This document shows positions 47,580 to 59,900 of a stretch of DNA of 64,000 nucleotides, piece after piece. Position 1 is the first letter of the stretch. Every line of letters begins with the position of its first letter. Where the stretch lies: positions 47,501 through 111,500 of the forward strand of contig CAMXCT020001714.1 of assembly GCA_947184155.2 (NCBI GenBank), written 5' to 3'. Origin of the DNA: Cladocopium goreaui (Eukaryota; Sar; Dinophyceae; Suessiales; Symbiodiniaceae). The notes below the pieces were generated by a model, which did not search any database, had not been told where the DNA came from, and was given only the letters and a program-made list of their open reading frames with translations. A program made the translations under genes and the position numbers.

Positions 47580-50396
47580 GTTTTCAATCCGAAATCTCCG
47601 CCATCATGAAAAATCATTACTTATGGCAGGAGCAGACGAAGTCGGGATCGGCATCGGCACCGGCCGCTTCGGCGGCGCGAAGAAGCGCCACGAGTGCCCA
47701 CAAGGCCACGACAATGGAGATTGGTGTCAGTGAGATACCTTATATTTTCAGTTTCATATATTTATGCTATATTTAATGGTTATTGTACATTAAATATACA
47801 AAATATATCAGAATATACACATATGTTCCTGGAATTTGCCACTTTGAGTCTCCGATGATGAGTAGCAGGGCACCATCACTGCAGGAGAATTAGAATGGAA
47901 ACATCTTGTGGTTTTGTCAAAGTGTAGAAGCCCGAAGTGCCCTCAGACTTTCGGACTTTCAAGGCATCTCTGAAGATTGGATTCAAACCTGGAGCAACGA
48001 TTTCAATCAAAAAAAAGCAGCTGAGAAGATATTGGGGACCTAATTTCAAAGATTGATCCTCTGAAAAACAACCCCTCAAGTGCATCAACTGGGAGAGGAT
48101 TCACAAGTTCCAGTGATTCCCGGAATCCCCCGGCGTAGGCCAAGAGAAAAACGCCGCGACGACCGGCATCGGGGTCGTAGCACGCACCACCGCAACCACC
48201 GCGACCACGGCGGAGAGCGAAGCCAGCGGGAAAAGAAGGAGGAGCGACCTGCGCTGGAGAGGCCGCCTGGTTGCGATGGAGTTTGAACCTTCCACGTACC
48301 GCGACCATTGGCTTCCATTGCTTACTGTACCATTAGGTTCCCCTTGGTTACCATTGGTTATGGCCAAATATTTATCAAATATTTTACTACCATGTTGGTT
48401 GTTAATTCCATTTTGGGGAAGGGTCAATACCCATGAGACCATCGTAGCGGGATGAACATGCACGAATGCCGGCTGTTTTTGTGTGACCTATAGATACTGT
48501 AGAGTACTTTCAATCATATGCATGGCTTTCAAAAATCGTAACTGTAACTTGCACTCCCAAGCATGGATTCAGAACATAATATTCCTACTGAACCTGGCCG
48601 CTAGCCATTCGTTGGAGTTCTATGTTGAACTTCAGGATATCTCTGCATCTCTCTACCAATCGTAGTAGCCTGGAAGATCAGCCTGTGAACCTGGAAAAAC
48701 ATGAGATAGAAACCAAGGATCCTCCATTGCCAGAGTAGAATTACTGGTACTGCACATCAGCTATTTTATCTCTCAAGGTAAACCCTGGCCCAATAAAACT
48801 GGTATGTATATATATATATACCATTATTATTGTAATAAACCCAACAATCATGGACTTTTTTTACACAAAGCTGCTGAAATCCAGCCAGATGCCAGGTCTC
48901 GACGATCTGACAGACACAGCGATCGACGCGTCGATCATCGGCAGGAACGACAGGTCTTCCTGGAGGAGCACGGTGCAACTGGTTTTTGATCCATAGCCAT
49001 AGTTTTGGAAAGACACGACATATGAAAAAATTGTCATTCAGTTACTGTTCACGGCTTGTTGCATCTTTTCTTGGCAGCAACATGGCGATAAATTATGATA
49101 AATTGGATAAAACCAACTTATATACCATATCTCAATGGATTGGTTTAAGGGAACAAAATATAGGAGCCCCTCCCATATTTCATGGGCATTTTTCAGTTTT
49201 TCCCTTAGATATCTTAGATCTGTTGAATATTTGTGTGGGTGAAAAATGGTGAAAATCCATGCCAGCTATTTGAGTCACCAGGGGACGCGGTCCGTGAACT
49301 GAGCGGCTGCCACGGCTGCCAGGAGACGCGCACGGTCCGTGAGAATGGCGGCCGAGCACGGGAGCCTCGCGAAGAACTGACCCGCCGAGTGGTTGGGCCA
49401 GGCTCAAACGACCGACAGATCCGACAGAGGCTGGGGGATATGAGGCTGAATGGCACCCCGCAACAAAAGATCCAAAAAGATGGAAACGTGATGACACGTG
49501 CATATGACACATATAATATATATATATAAATATGACATATATATATATATATAATATGTGAGAATTCACACATGATCACTGTTTCAACGGGATTTGACTT
49601 TTCTATCCTTTTTTGGTGATGACTGTATCCCAGTTTTGGTGAAGCCGATATATTTCATCCGTTGCTCACCATCGGCCAGGGCAGCGGCTACCACACTCAA
49701 ACCCGTCCGGGGCGTAGGATTATATTATGTTTATATAGGGGTTTCCATCCATAAATGGGGGTACCCCAAAATGGACGGTTTATAATGGAACATCCGGTTA
49801 AAATGGATGATTTAGGGGTACCTCCCATTTATGGAAACCCCCATATTATGTTTATGATACTGTATGTGCAAGCTTGCACTTGCAACACAAAGCGAAGTCT
49901 CCGTTGTTCTTTGTGTGGAAAGACACATTCAGAACATGAGAGCATCATTTGTTTGCTCTGGGCACCAACAGGGCTAAGTCATATCAACTGAAGTGCAAAT
50001 GACGCTATCTCACATTGGATTGGCCTTTTCCAACTGTGGCTGTCTAAGGAAAGATAGGGGATCAACTGGTGACAGCTGTGATCTTCCCAGATTCTAAAGT
50101 GGAGCCCTGTCGGCATGCTGATCCCATCCTGAGGCCAGAAGACCAGGAGGAGCCGCAAACCTGGACAGTCGACGTGACTGGAGATCATTGTTCCGTCAGA
50201 TGCACCACGGGTAATTTGGTGTAGAGAGGCAATCCACAGTTAGACATGTTGTAGAAATCAGACTCAAGTTTCCACCTAAAGAAGATTGTCGGAGCTGCTT
50301 CTGCATGCTTAAGATTTAATTTGGAGTATGACGATGATGACGATGATGACGACGATGATGACGATGATGACGATGAAGATGATGACGATGACGATG

Positions 50397-50430
<34 letters not shown>

Positions 50431-50697
50431 CGATGACGATGACGATGACGATGATGATGATGATGATGATGATGATGGTACTGATGAGGATGCTTATATT
50501 TTTTGTTTTTTAAAAATAAAGTATTATTGTTATTCCTGGTGTAATCATCGCCATCATCATCATCACCATCACCATCACAATCACCATCACCATCACCACC
50601 ATCATCGTCATCGTCATTTTCATCACCTCATCATCACCATCATCATCATCACCACCACCATCACCATCACCACCACCACCACCACCACCACCACCAG

Positions 50698-50730
<33 letters not shown>

Positions 50731-50732
50731 CG

Positions 50733-50774
<42 letters not shown>

Positions 50775-51065
50775 CAATCATCACCATCATAATCACGACC
50801 AATGTCTGCTTCTTTGATTTTCTTGGGCATATTCATCAGTTCCACTTGAATCATTTGGGAAGGATTCAAACATGTATGCCCCCGCAAAAAAATGATGTTG
50901 TTGAATTATGTCAACTTAAATTCAACTTATGATTTCTAATTGTTAAGTACTAGACATGACCAATCTTGTCTGTCCATTGGTGCAGGACCGCCTCAGACGC
51001 ATGGCGACCGTTCTAAGATTGAGAGGCGACCGGTTGAGAACTGGGAACCCAGCGGCATCGAAGTT
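47580..51065 (+). CDS. Cluster of Arg/charged-residue-rich exons, unrecognised protein
   Basis: Four or five GC-rich islands in AT-rich sequence are open on the + strand and share a highly charged style. 47600-47720 gives an Ala/Ser/Arg-rich segment (SGSASAPAASAARRSATSAH). 48105-48280 holds REKRRDDRHRGRSTHHRNHR. 48870-48985 holds DARSRRSDRHSDRRVDHRQE. 49265-49450 holds GRAREPREELTRRVV and SNDRQIRQRLGDMRLNGT. 50985-51060 holds THGDRSKIERRPVENWEPSG. RD/RE/RS-rich composition suggests a nuclear, RNA-associated or intrinsically disordered protein, but there is no defined domain. Common composition and strand argue for one gene; exon ends were not fixed. Confidence 0.35.
49131..49210. repeat. Hairpin element, family C, diverged
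   Basis: TCAATGGATTGGTTTAAGGG at the left resembles the 8000 copy, and its right arm ends TTTTTCCCTTAGAT. The right terminal half is eroded. Confidence 0.6.
49722..49860. repeat. Hairpin element, family A, with a clear direct repeat at both ends
   Basis: The hairpin spans about 49736-49846: GGGGTTTCCATCCATAAATG faces CATTTATGGAAACCCCC, with GGGGTACCCC-type inner ends. TATTATGTTTAT occurs immediately outside both ends (49723-49734 and 49844-49855), which looks like a target-site duplication of about 12 bp. This is the best-preserved copy of family A. Confidence 0.88.
50326..50800. repeat. (GAT)n array followed by (ATC)n array, inverted pair
   Basis: GAT/GAC trinucleotides fill 50326-50480 and CAT/ATC trinucleotides fill 50545-50800 on the same strand. 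The two halves are reverse complements around a ~65 bp spacer with TTTTTAAAAATAAAG. Poly-Asp and poly-His/Ile frames are artefacts. Confidence 0.92.
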
Positions 51066-51084
51066 GATCATAGCCATTGTATAA

Positions 51085-51640
<556 letters not shown>

Positions 51641-51769
51641 ATGTGTATGTACTGTAACTAGTGGGAATGATGACGTTAGGGCCTTTTGTTTCACTAGAGT
51701 TGACCAATCGACCTGCTGGTGAATCTGAGTGATCAAGCTGTAGTGAAGGCCTCAAAAAACACAATTTTC

Positions 51770-52426
51770 ATGCCGCTGTTTTTGTTGGTGTCCGCGGGGT
51801 GCTGCGTGACGGCTGTTGGATACAGATATGCATATATCAAGCTTGTGGGCAAGCACAAACCACCGCCAGTTCAGATTAGCTTTACTCTTCAGAACCTGAA
51901 CACTGACGAAGCTTTCGCCGTGATTCGCAATCCACGACTCTTAGATGAGACGACACCTTTTTGGTTTCGCTTGGTCATTCGCAAACATTCAGTCGAGGCC
52001 ATCAATGACTTTCTGGCGAAATCGGATCCAAAGATGATGCCATCGGATGAAAGTGGCAAGAACAACCCGTTGCAGCTGCCTTTGTACTTCGACTACTGGA
52101 TGCTGGCATTTCTTGCGCCCTTTCCATGGCGAAGTAAAGTCACTCACTGTGAGAAGCGCGGGGATGCAAAAGCCACATATCAACTGACCTATGAACAAGC
52201 TTTCGGACCCTTCTTTGGAGGATTTGTCCACACCCATATCGTTCATGCCTCAGATGGTGGTGGCAGCCAAGTAGATGACACAATCGACTTTGACGTGACA
52301 TCCGAGCCGGTCATCAATAACATCACCTGGCATGTTCTCTCGCACCTCCTACGGGGCCGTTGTGAGAAGCTGAATCGAAGCTATGGCTATGGTGGCAGTG
52401 TGATTGGATCAGAGGTTGCAACATAG
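51770..52426 (+). CDS. SRPBCC-like (START/polyketide-cyclase fold) membrane-anchored protein
   Basis: The frame has ATG at 51770 and stop at 52424-52426, giving 218 residues. An open extension to 51719 starts with GTG, which is not expected in a eukaryote. Residues 1-25 form a membrane segment (MPLFLLVSAGCCVTAVGYRY). The rest matches the pattern of small ligand-binding SRPBCC proteins: a strand ending ETTPFWFRLVI (compare the family's L.PPW), then AKATYQLTYEQAFGPFFGGF and VHTHIVHAS, then a D-rich strand before SEPV. The GPF..F.H.H core is the family's most conserved part. Such proteins bind lipophilic ligands; the ligand here is unknown. It is apparently intronless, unlike its neighbours, and lies directly after the GATA array. 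Confidence 0.6.
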   Translation: MPLFLLVSAGCCVTAVGYRYAYIKLVGKHKPPPVQISFTLQNLNTDEAFAVIRNPRLLDETTPFWFRLVIRKHSVEAINDFLAKSDPKMMPSDESGKNNPLQLPLYFDYWMLAFLAPFPWRSKVTHCEKRGDAKATYQLTYEQAFGPFFGGFVHTHIVHASDGGGSQVDDTIDFDVTSEPVINNITWHVLSHLLRGRCEKLNRSYGYGGSVIGSEVAT

Positions 52427-52442
52427 ATCCAGACATATTATC

Positions 52443-52531
52443 TGGGGGTTTCTTGAAAAGGGAGATCCCTTTAAATACTAAATAATCTAATTTGGATGAT
52501 TAAGGTACTACCCATTTTAGGAAACCTCCAT
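52443..52531. repeat. Hairpin element, family A, diverged
   Basis: TGGGGGTTTCTTGAAAAGGG faces CCCATTTTAGGAAACCTCCA. It lies immediately downstream of the SRPBCC-like gene. Confidence 0.7.
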
Positions 52532-53259
52532 CTAGGTGTATCTACATTATTCATGATGATTCTAGATTGATGAACTGATGACAAGATGGTTCCCCTGTCT
52601 TTCAACGCCTTTGCGGATTTTCGCAGCACCCATGGTGAGTTGCTGAGTTGCCATGCTGTGTGCGGCAATTTGATGAACAGAGCGACACTTGCTTGGTCAT
52701 GCGAGCTGAAAACAGGAATGTGAACACAGCTTGCCCAGACCTGATCTCAAAATTCTCAAAGTCTGTGATGGAGGGAATTCCAGTGGCGTGGATGTCGCCG
52801 AATCTTTGATACCTTTTGCACCCTGGGATATGATATGGTTACTTCAGATTTCTTCAATCGGGTCTTAGTTCTCAAAATTTGGATGCAATATCACTGAAAA
52901 GTTTGGGGGGTGAGACCCAAATGGGGTGAGAAAAACCCCTTTAAAAATATGAGAAAACATGGGAAATTAGGGAAAATAATGGAAGAGAATGAAAAAATAT
53001 GACAACATGACAAGGGACATAAAAACATGACAATTTGAGAATTTGACAGTTTGCGAGAACTGTGGCTCAAACTTCTCAGTCAGTGCGCTTGGATGGTATC
53101 CAGCACGAGTTTGCAATGTCAAGGGCTCAGGTTCGTACAAAGCCTGTGGGCAGATCCATTACATGTGATTCTCAAAGGAGAATCAGGACAGCAGTGGTCT
53201 CCTGTTTCTTGAAGGTCAAAACATCTTCAAATGAATGGGCTTCAAATGGCAGGGTCTCA

Positions 53260-56200
53260 CAGAGGGCAAGGTAGGGCAGGGTCTCGCCCATCAAACATCT
53301 TCAAATATCTTCAAATGAATTAGAACAGATGGCAGGGTCTCACACATCAAGGAAGGCAAGGTCTCACAGAAAGGCAGGACTTCACAGAAGACAGGGTCTC
53401 GCCCATTAAACAAAGGCAGGGTCTCACAGAAGGCAGCACAGAAGGAAGGCCCCTCGCAGAAGGCAAAGCGTCACAGAAGCCAGGATCTCACAGAAGGCAA
53501 GGTCTCACAGAGGGCAAGGTCTCACAGAAAGCAAGGCGTGTCACTCATAGCAGGGACTCACACAAGGCATGGTTTCACATCTGAAACAAAGGCCTGGTTT
53601 CACAGAACACAAGGTGTCACATGTTGAACTGAGGCCTAACTCTCACAGAAGGAAGGGCCTCGCAGAAGGCAGGGCCTCACAGAATGCAAGGTCTCACAGA
53701 AAGCAAAGTCTCACAGAGGGTCCAACATTATGAACAAAGGCAGGGTCTCAGAGAAGGAAGGGTCTCACAGAAGGCAAAGCCTCACAGAAGCCAGGGTCCC
53801 ACAGAAGGCAAGACCTCACAGAGGGTCTCACAGAAAGGCAGGGCTTCACAGAAGGCAGGGTCTGGCCCACTAAACAAAGGCAGGGTCTCACAGAAGGCAG
53901 GGGGGTGCCAAGCCTAGTTTGGCTACAGGCATGCGTATCACATATGACGCAATGCAGGGTCTCACACAATAGACAGGGAAATAAAGGACCTCGCACCTGA
54001 AGGTGTTTTCACCCGTGAAATCACACGCTCCCGAACTGTTGCTCTCCTCTACTGCTCCCACACGCGAGCTGCTCTTGCTCACTTTCTGGTTGGCGGCAGA
54101 ATGACAGGACCGGCCCTGGACACTCTTCCATAACTGAAGCTTAGGATTTTATATTTGGTCCAGTTTTCGATATAAATTAGAACAGATGGCAGGGTCTCAC
54201 ACATCAAGGAAGGCAGGGTCTCACAGAAAGGCAGGGCCTCACAGAAGACAGGGTCTCGCCCATTAAACAAAGGCAAGGTCTCACAGAAGGCAGGATATCA
54301 TAAAATAAACTAAGTCAGGGTCTCACAGAAGGAAGGGCCTCACAGAAGGCAAAGCCTCACAGAAGCCAGGGTCCCACAGAAGGCAAGGCCTCACAGAAGC
54401 CATGGTCTCACAGAAGGCAAGATCTCACAGAGGGTCTCACAGAAAGGCAGGGCTTCACAGAAGACAGGGTCCCGCCCATTACACAATGGCAGGGTCTCAC
54501 AGAAGGCAGGGGGTGCCAAGCCTAGTTTGGCTACAGGCATGCGTATCACATATGACGCAATGCAGGGTCTCACACAATAGACAGGGAAATAAAGGACCTC
54601 GCACCTGAAGGTGTTTTCACCCGTGAAATCACACGCTCCCGAACTGTTGCTCTCCTCTACTGCTCCCACACGCGAACTGCTCTTGCTCACTTTCTGGTTG
54701 GCGGCAGAATGACAGGACCGGCCCTGGACATTCTTCCAAAACTGAAGTTTTAGGGTTTTATATTTGGCCAATGATAGGAGCAAGATACAATCTATAGATA
54801 TGTAGCTTTCGATATAAATTAGAACAGAAGTCAGGGTCTCACACATCAAGGAAGGCAGGGTCTCACAGAAAGGCAGGGCTTCACAGGAGACAGGGTCTCG
54901 CCCATTAAACAAAGGCAGGGTCTCACGGACGGCAGGGTATCATAAAATAAACTAAGTCAGGGTCTCACAGAAGGAAGGGCCTCACAGAAGGCAAAGCCTC
55001 ACAGAAGCCAGGGTCTCACAGAAGGCAAGGCCTCACAGAAGCCAGGGTCTCACGGAAGGCCAGGTTTAGCAGAGGGCAAAACTTTAGAGAAAACAAGGTG
55101 TGTCACTCATAGCAGGGACTCACGCAATAGACAGGGGGAAACAATGGATTCCGCACCTGAAGGTGTTTTCACCCGTGAAATCACACGCTCCCGAACTGTT
55201 GCTCTCCTCTACTGCTCCCACACGCGAACTCCTCTTGCTCACTTTCTGGTTGGCGGCAGAATGACAGGACCGGCCCTGGACATTCTTCCATAACTGAAGT
55301 TTAGGATTTTATATTTGGTCTATACTAGGAGCAAGGTACAATCTATAGATATGTAGCTTTCGATATAAATTGAACAGACGGCAGGGTCTCACAGAAAGGC
55401 AGGGCTTCACAGAAGACAGGGTCTCGCCCCTTAAACAAAGGCAGGGCCTCACAAACGGCAAGGTATCATAAAATAAACCAAGTCAGGGTCTCACAGAAGG
55501 CAAAGCCTCACAGAAGCCAGGGCCTCACAGAGGGCAAGGCCTCACAGAAGCCATGGTCTCACAGAAGGCAAAGTCTCACAGAGGGCAAAACTTCACAGAA
55601 AGCAAGGTGTGTCACTCACAGCAGGGACTCGCACAAGGCATGGTTTCACACCTGAAACAAAGGCATGGTTTTACAGAACACAAGGTGTCACATGTTGAAC
55701 TGAGGTCTAACTCTCACAGAAGGCAGGGCCTCACAGAAGGCAAAGCCTCACAGAATGCAAGGTCTCACAGAAAGCAAGGTCTCACAGAGGGTCTAACATT
55801 ATGAACAAAGGCAAGGTCTCAGAGAAGGCACAGGAGGGAAGGCCTCACAGAAACGCAGGCTCTCACAGACTGCAGGGCCTGACTGAAGGCAAGGCCCAAC
55901 ATGTGAAAGAAGGCTGGGTCTCATAGAAGGCAGGGTCGCACATAGGACAAAAGGCAAAACTTCACATGTGAGAGAAAGCAAGGTCTTACATGTGACAACA
56001 GGTAGGGTCTCACATATGGCAGAAGAGGGTCCCGCATATGACAGAAGGCAAGGTCTCACACGCGAAAGAAGGAGGGTCTCGCACATGACACATTGCAAGG
56101 TCTCACAGATCTAACAGGGTCTCGCTTATGACAGAAGGCAGGGTCTCACACACGAAAGAAGGAAGGGTCTCACAGATGACAGATTGCAAGTCTCACAGAT

Positions 56201-56270
56201 CTAACAGGATCTCGCAGGACAGAAGCCTAGTAGGTAGGGTCTTTCAGAAGGCAGCGTCTCACAGCAGCTG
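53260..56270. repeat. 17 bp minisatellite, left arm (TCACAGAAGGCAGGGTC)
   Basis: Well over 100 degenerate copies of a 17 bp unit, with variants AAGGCAAAGCCTCACAG, GAAGCCAGGGTCTCACA and AGAGGGCAAGGTCTCAC. The Arg/Gln/Gly/Ser/Thr frames are artefacts of the repeat. It is interspersed with three copies of a unique 220-240 bp block. Confidence 0.95.
53908..54142. repeat. Unique ~235 bp block inside the minisatellite, copy 1 of 3 (left arm)
   Basis: The block begins TGCCAAGCCTAGTTTGGCTA, includes TGAAGGTGTTTTCACCCGTG, and ends GACAGGACCGGCCCTGGACA. Copies recur at about 54508-54740 and, shortened at the 5' side, 55110-55300. The inverted copy lies at 59455-59695 in the right arm. The inner segment AGGTGTTTTCACC is itself palindromic. 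Confidence 0.9.
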
Positions 56271-56279
56271 GAAGGGTCG

Positions 56280-56885
56280 GAATAGGGCAGATTTCCGACA
56301 AACGTTCGACAACATTAACGGGGCGAGGAAAACGCAATTAACGGGGCGAGCAGGACCACCACCCCCTCCTGTCCACCCCCACCTCCTTCCACCCGCTTCC
56401 ACGCCCCCTTAACACCCTCCCCAACCCCTTCCCTTCTCCCTTAATCCCTCCCACCCCTTCCTCCGACAAACGTTCGACATCATTAACGGGGCGAGGAAAA
56501 CGCAATTAACGGGGCGAGCAGGACCACCCCCCCTCCTGTCCACCCCCACCCCCTTCCACCTCCTTCCACACCCCCTTAACACCCTCCCCAACCCCTTCCA
56601 TTCTCCCTTAATCCCTCCCACCCCCTCCTCCGACAAACGTTCGACAACATTAACGGGGCGAGGAAAACGCAATTAACGGGGCGAGCAAGACTTCCCTCCC
56701 TCAGCACACCCCCTCCTGTCCACCCCCGCCCCCCCACCCCCCTCCACACCCCCTTAACACTTTGCCCAACCCCTTCCATTCTCCTTAACCCCTCCCCTTC
56801 CCACCCCCACCACCTCCACCACCACCAACCCCCCCACCCACCTCCCCACACACCCCATAATCCTTCCCAAACCCCTCCCATTAGA
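56280..56885. repeat. Spacer repeat: ~175 bp unit with ATTAACGGGGCGAG, three copies
   Basis: Each unit contains CGACAAACGTTCGACAACAT (or CATCAT), two ATTAACGGGGCGAG(G/C) boxes about 23 bp apart, and then a C-rich stretch of CCACCCCC/CCTTCC. The third unit is longer and almost pure C/A/T. This is the centre of the 7.9 kb inverted repeat and differs in composition from the arms. Confidence 0.9.
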
Positions 56886-56999
56886 TGTTTTCCAGGGTTG
56901 CCAGGAAAAACATGGAAGGCACATGATTATTTGGTAAAAACAAGAGAAAAACATAAGAATCACGGAAAAAAACATTTTGCTTTCCTATGCTTCCTTTGC

Positions 57000-59900
57000 A
57001 AATAAGATGCTTTCTTTCAGATGTGGGACCCTGCCTCCTGTGAGGCCCTGCCTTCCCCTCCGTGAGACCTTGCCATCTGTGAAACCATGCTGCACCCAGA
57101 CTTCTGCAAGATGCTTTTTTTGGCGAGAAATTGCTATGACGCCCTGCCTTCTCTGATGCCTTCCCTTCTGGCCTGTTTACGACCTTTATTTGAATTTGCT
57201 TGCCCAGTGAGTGAGGCCTTGTCATGCGAGACCCTGTTAGATCTGTGAGACCCTGCAATCTGTCATGTGCGAGACCCCTCCTTCTTTCGTGTGTGACACC
57301 CTGCCTTCTGTCATATGCGAGACCCTCTTCTGACCCTACCTTTTGTCACATGTCCGACCTTGCTTTCTCTCACATGTGAAGTTTTGCCTTCTGTCCTATG
57401 TGCGACCCTGCCTTCTGTGAGACCCAGCCTTCTTTCACATGTTGGGCCTTGCCTTCAGTCAGGCCCTGCAGTCTGTGAGAGCCTGCGTTTCTGTGAGGCC
57501 TTCCCTCCTGTGCCTTCTGTGAGACCTTGCCTTTGTTCATAATGTTAGACCCTCTGTGAGACCTTGCATTCTGTGAGACCTTGCATTCTGTGAGGCCCTG
57601 CCTTCTGTGAGGACCTGCCTCTGTGAGAGCTATAGGCCTTCATCCAACATGTGAGACCTTGCGTCTGTGTGACTATGCCTTTGTTTCAGATGTAAAAACG
57701 TGCCTTATGTGAGTCCCTGCTATGAGTGACACACCTTGCTTTCTGTGAGGCTTTGCCCTCTGTGAGACTTCGCCTTCCGTGAGACCTTGGCTTCTGTGAG
57801 GCCTTGCCTTCTGTGAGACTCTGCCTTTGTTTAATGGTCTCTGTCTTCTGTGAAGCCCTGCCTTTCTGTGAGACCCTCTGTGAGATCTTGCCCTTCTGCG
57901 AGGCCCTGGCTTCTGGGAGGCCTTGCTTTCTGTGAGACTCTGGCTTCTGTGAAGCTTTGCCTTCTGTGAGACCCTTCCTTCTCTGAGACCTTGCTTTCTG
58001 TGAGACCTTGCATTCTGTGAGGCCCTGCCTTCTGTGAGGCCCTGCCTTCTGTGAGGCCCGGCCTTCTGTGAGAGTTAAGCCTCAATTCAACATGTGACAC
58101 CTTATGTTCTGTGAAACCATGCCTTTGTTTCAGATGTGAAACCATGCCTTGTGTGAGTCCCTGCTATGAGTGACACACCTTGCTTTCTGTGAGACCTTGC
58201 CCTCTAAGACTTGCCTTCTGTGAGACTCTGGCTTCTGTGAGGCCTTGCCTCCCTGGCTTCTGTGAGGCTTTGCCTTTTGTGAGACCCTTCCTTCTGTGAG
58301 ACCTTGACTTGGCTTATAGTCTGAGACGTCCGGTAGGCAGGAGGCAGGAAATTTAGTGTTACTACTGCCCTAAAATGTGTCCGATTTGGTGTGTTTTTAG
58401 CATGTTCGTCGGGGAGGCTATTTTCGCAGGTTTTGGACAAGCAGGGGTAGTAGGCAGAAGTGTACCTCAGAAGGGTGCGAAACATATTGTGGCTTCTGCT
58501 TACTGCACCTCCTTTCCATTGAGGATATAATGAGCATATACATAGACATGTGCATATATACAAATAGATAGGTAGATAGGTAGATATAGATATATAGATA
58601 GATAGAGAGACATCGCCTCAGTTCGCGGCTCCATTTGCTGAACAGCACTGGCACTAACACTAGCACCAGCACTAGCACTGTCTATACTGTCTATCCTTAA
58701 TGTATGCATGTACGCTGCCTGTCCGCACGGGGACCCATACAACCCCGCAAATTAGGAGCAAATAGTAATGTAGTTCCATCATGGGGTAGAGAAGGACCAA
58801 GAAGAGGGGAAAAAGAAAGCAAACCCGCCCCCCCCACCATCTGCTTACTGCAGTACTATGTGTTTCATGACCTTGGGGTATTGGATACTAGGTGCAAGAA
58901 AAATCAAGACCGCCACTCCTACCAGTTGGCAGAGGGTGCATCTCCCACCGATACTATTCATAGCTAAGGATGGCCTGTAGGCAGGGATCCGCGCTGATGA
59001 TCTAGTAATATCTAGTAAGAATTGTACCCCCATGCCCATCTAGTTGGCAAGTACACTTAAGTACCCCCGTGATAGCAAATTCTGAGGTATATGTAATTTG
59101 TTTATATACATAATGGTGGGAACCCCGGCCCCAGTAGGCAGATTCAGCTACATACAACATACAAACAAAGGCACCCCAGTGGGCAGAAGTGTACCTCAGA
59201 ATTTGCTATCATGGGGGTACTTAAGTGTACCTAATCTGCTTACTAGATCATCAGCGCGGATCCCTGCCTACCAGCTGTCCTTAACTATATTCTATGATAC
59301 CCTGCTGCCTTCTGTGAGACCCTGGCGAGACCCTGTCTTCTGTGAAGCCCTGCCTTTCTGTGAGACCCTGCCTTCCTTGATGTGTGAGACCCTGCCATCT
59401 GTTCTTATCGAAAAATGTGCAGCATGTCTATAGATTGAATCTTGCTCCTATCGAAGACCAAATATAAAATCCTAAGCTTCAGTTATGGAAGAGTGTCCAG
59501 GGCCGGAAAGTGAGCAAGAGCAGCTCGCGTGTGGGAGCAGTAGAGGAGAGCAACAGTTCGGGAGCGTGTGATTTCACGGGTGAAAACACCTTCAGGTGCG
59601 GAATCCTTTATTTCCCTGTCTATTGTGTGAGACCCTGCATTGCGCCATATGTGATACGCATGCTTGTAGCCAAACTAGGCTTGGCACCCCCCTGCCTTCT
59701 GTGAGCCTGGCTTTGTTCAATGGGCGAGACTGTGTCTTCTGTGAAGCCTTTCTGCGAGACCTTCTGTGAGACTTGGCCTTCCGTGAGACCCTGGCTTCCG
59801 TGAGGCCTTGCCTTCTGTGAGACCCTGGCTTCTGTGAGGCATTGCCTTCTGTGAGGCCCTTCCTTCTCTGAGACCCTGCCTTTGTTCATAATGTTGGGCC

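Noticed and set aside
53062..53274. 70-codon frame duplicated in mirror image at 60396-60608
   Set aside because: Identity of the two copies is explained by the inverted repeat; no domain or splice support.
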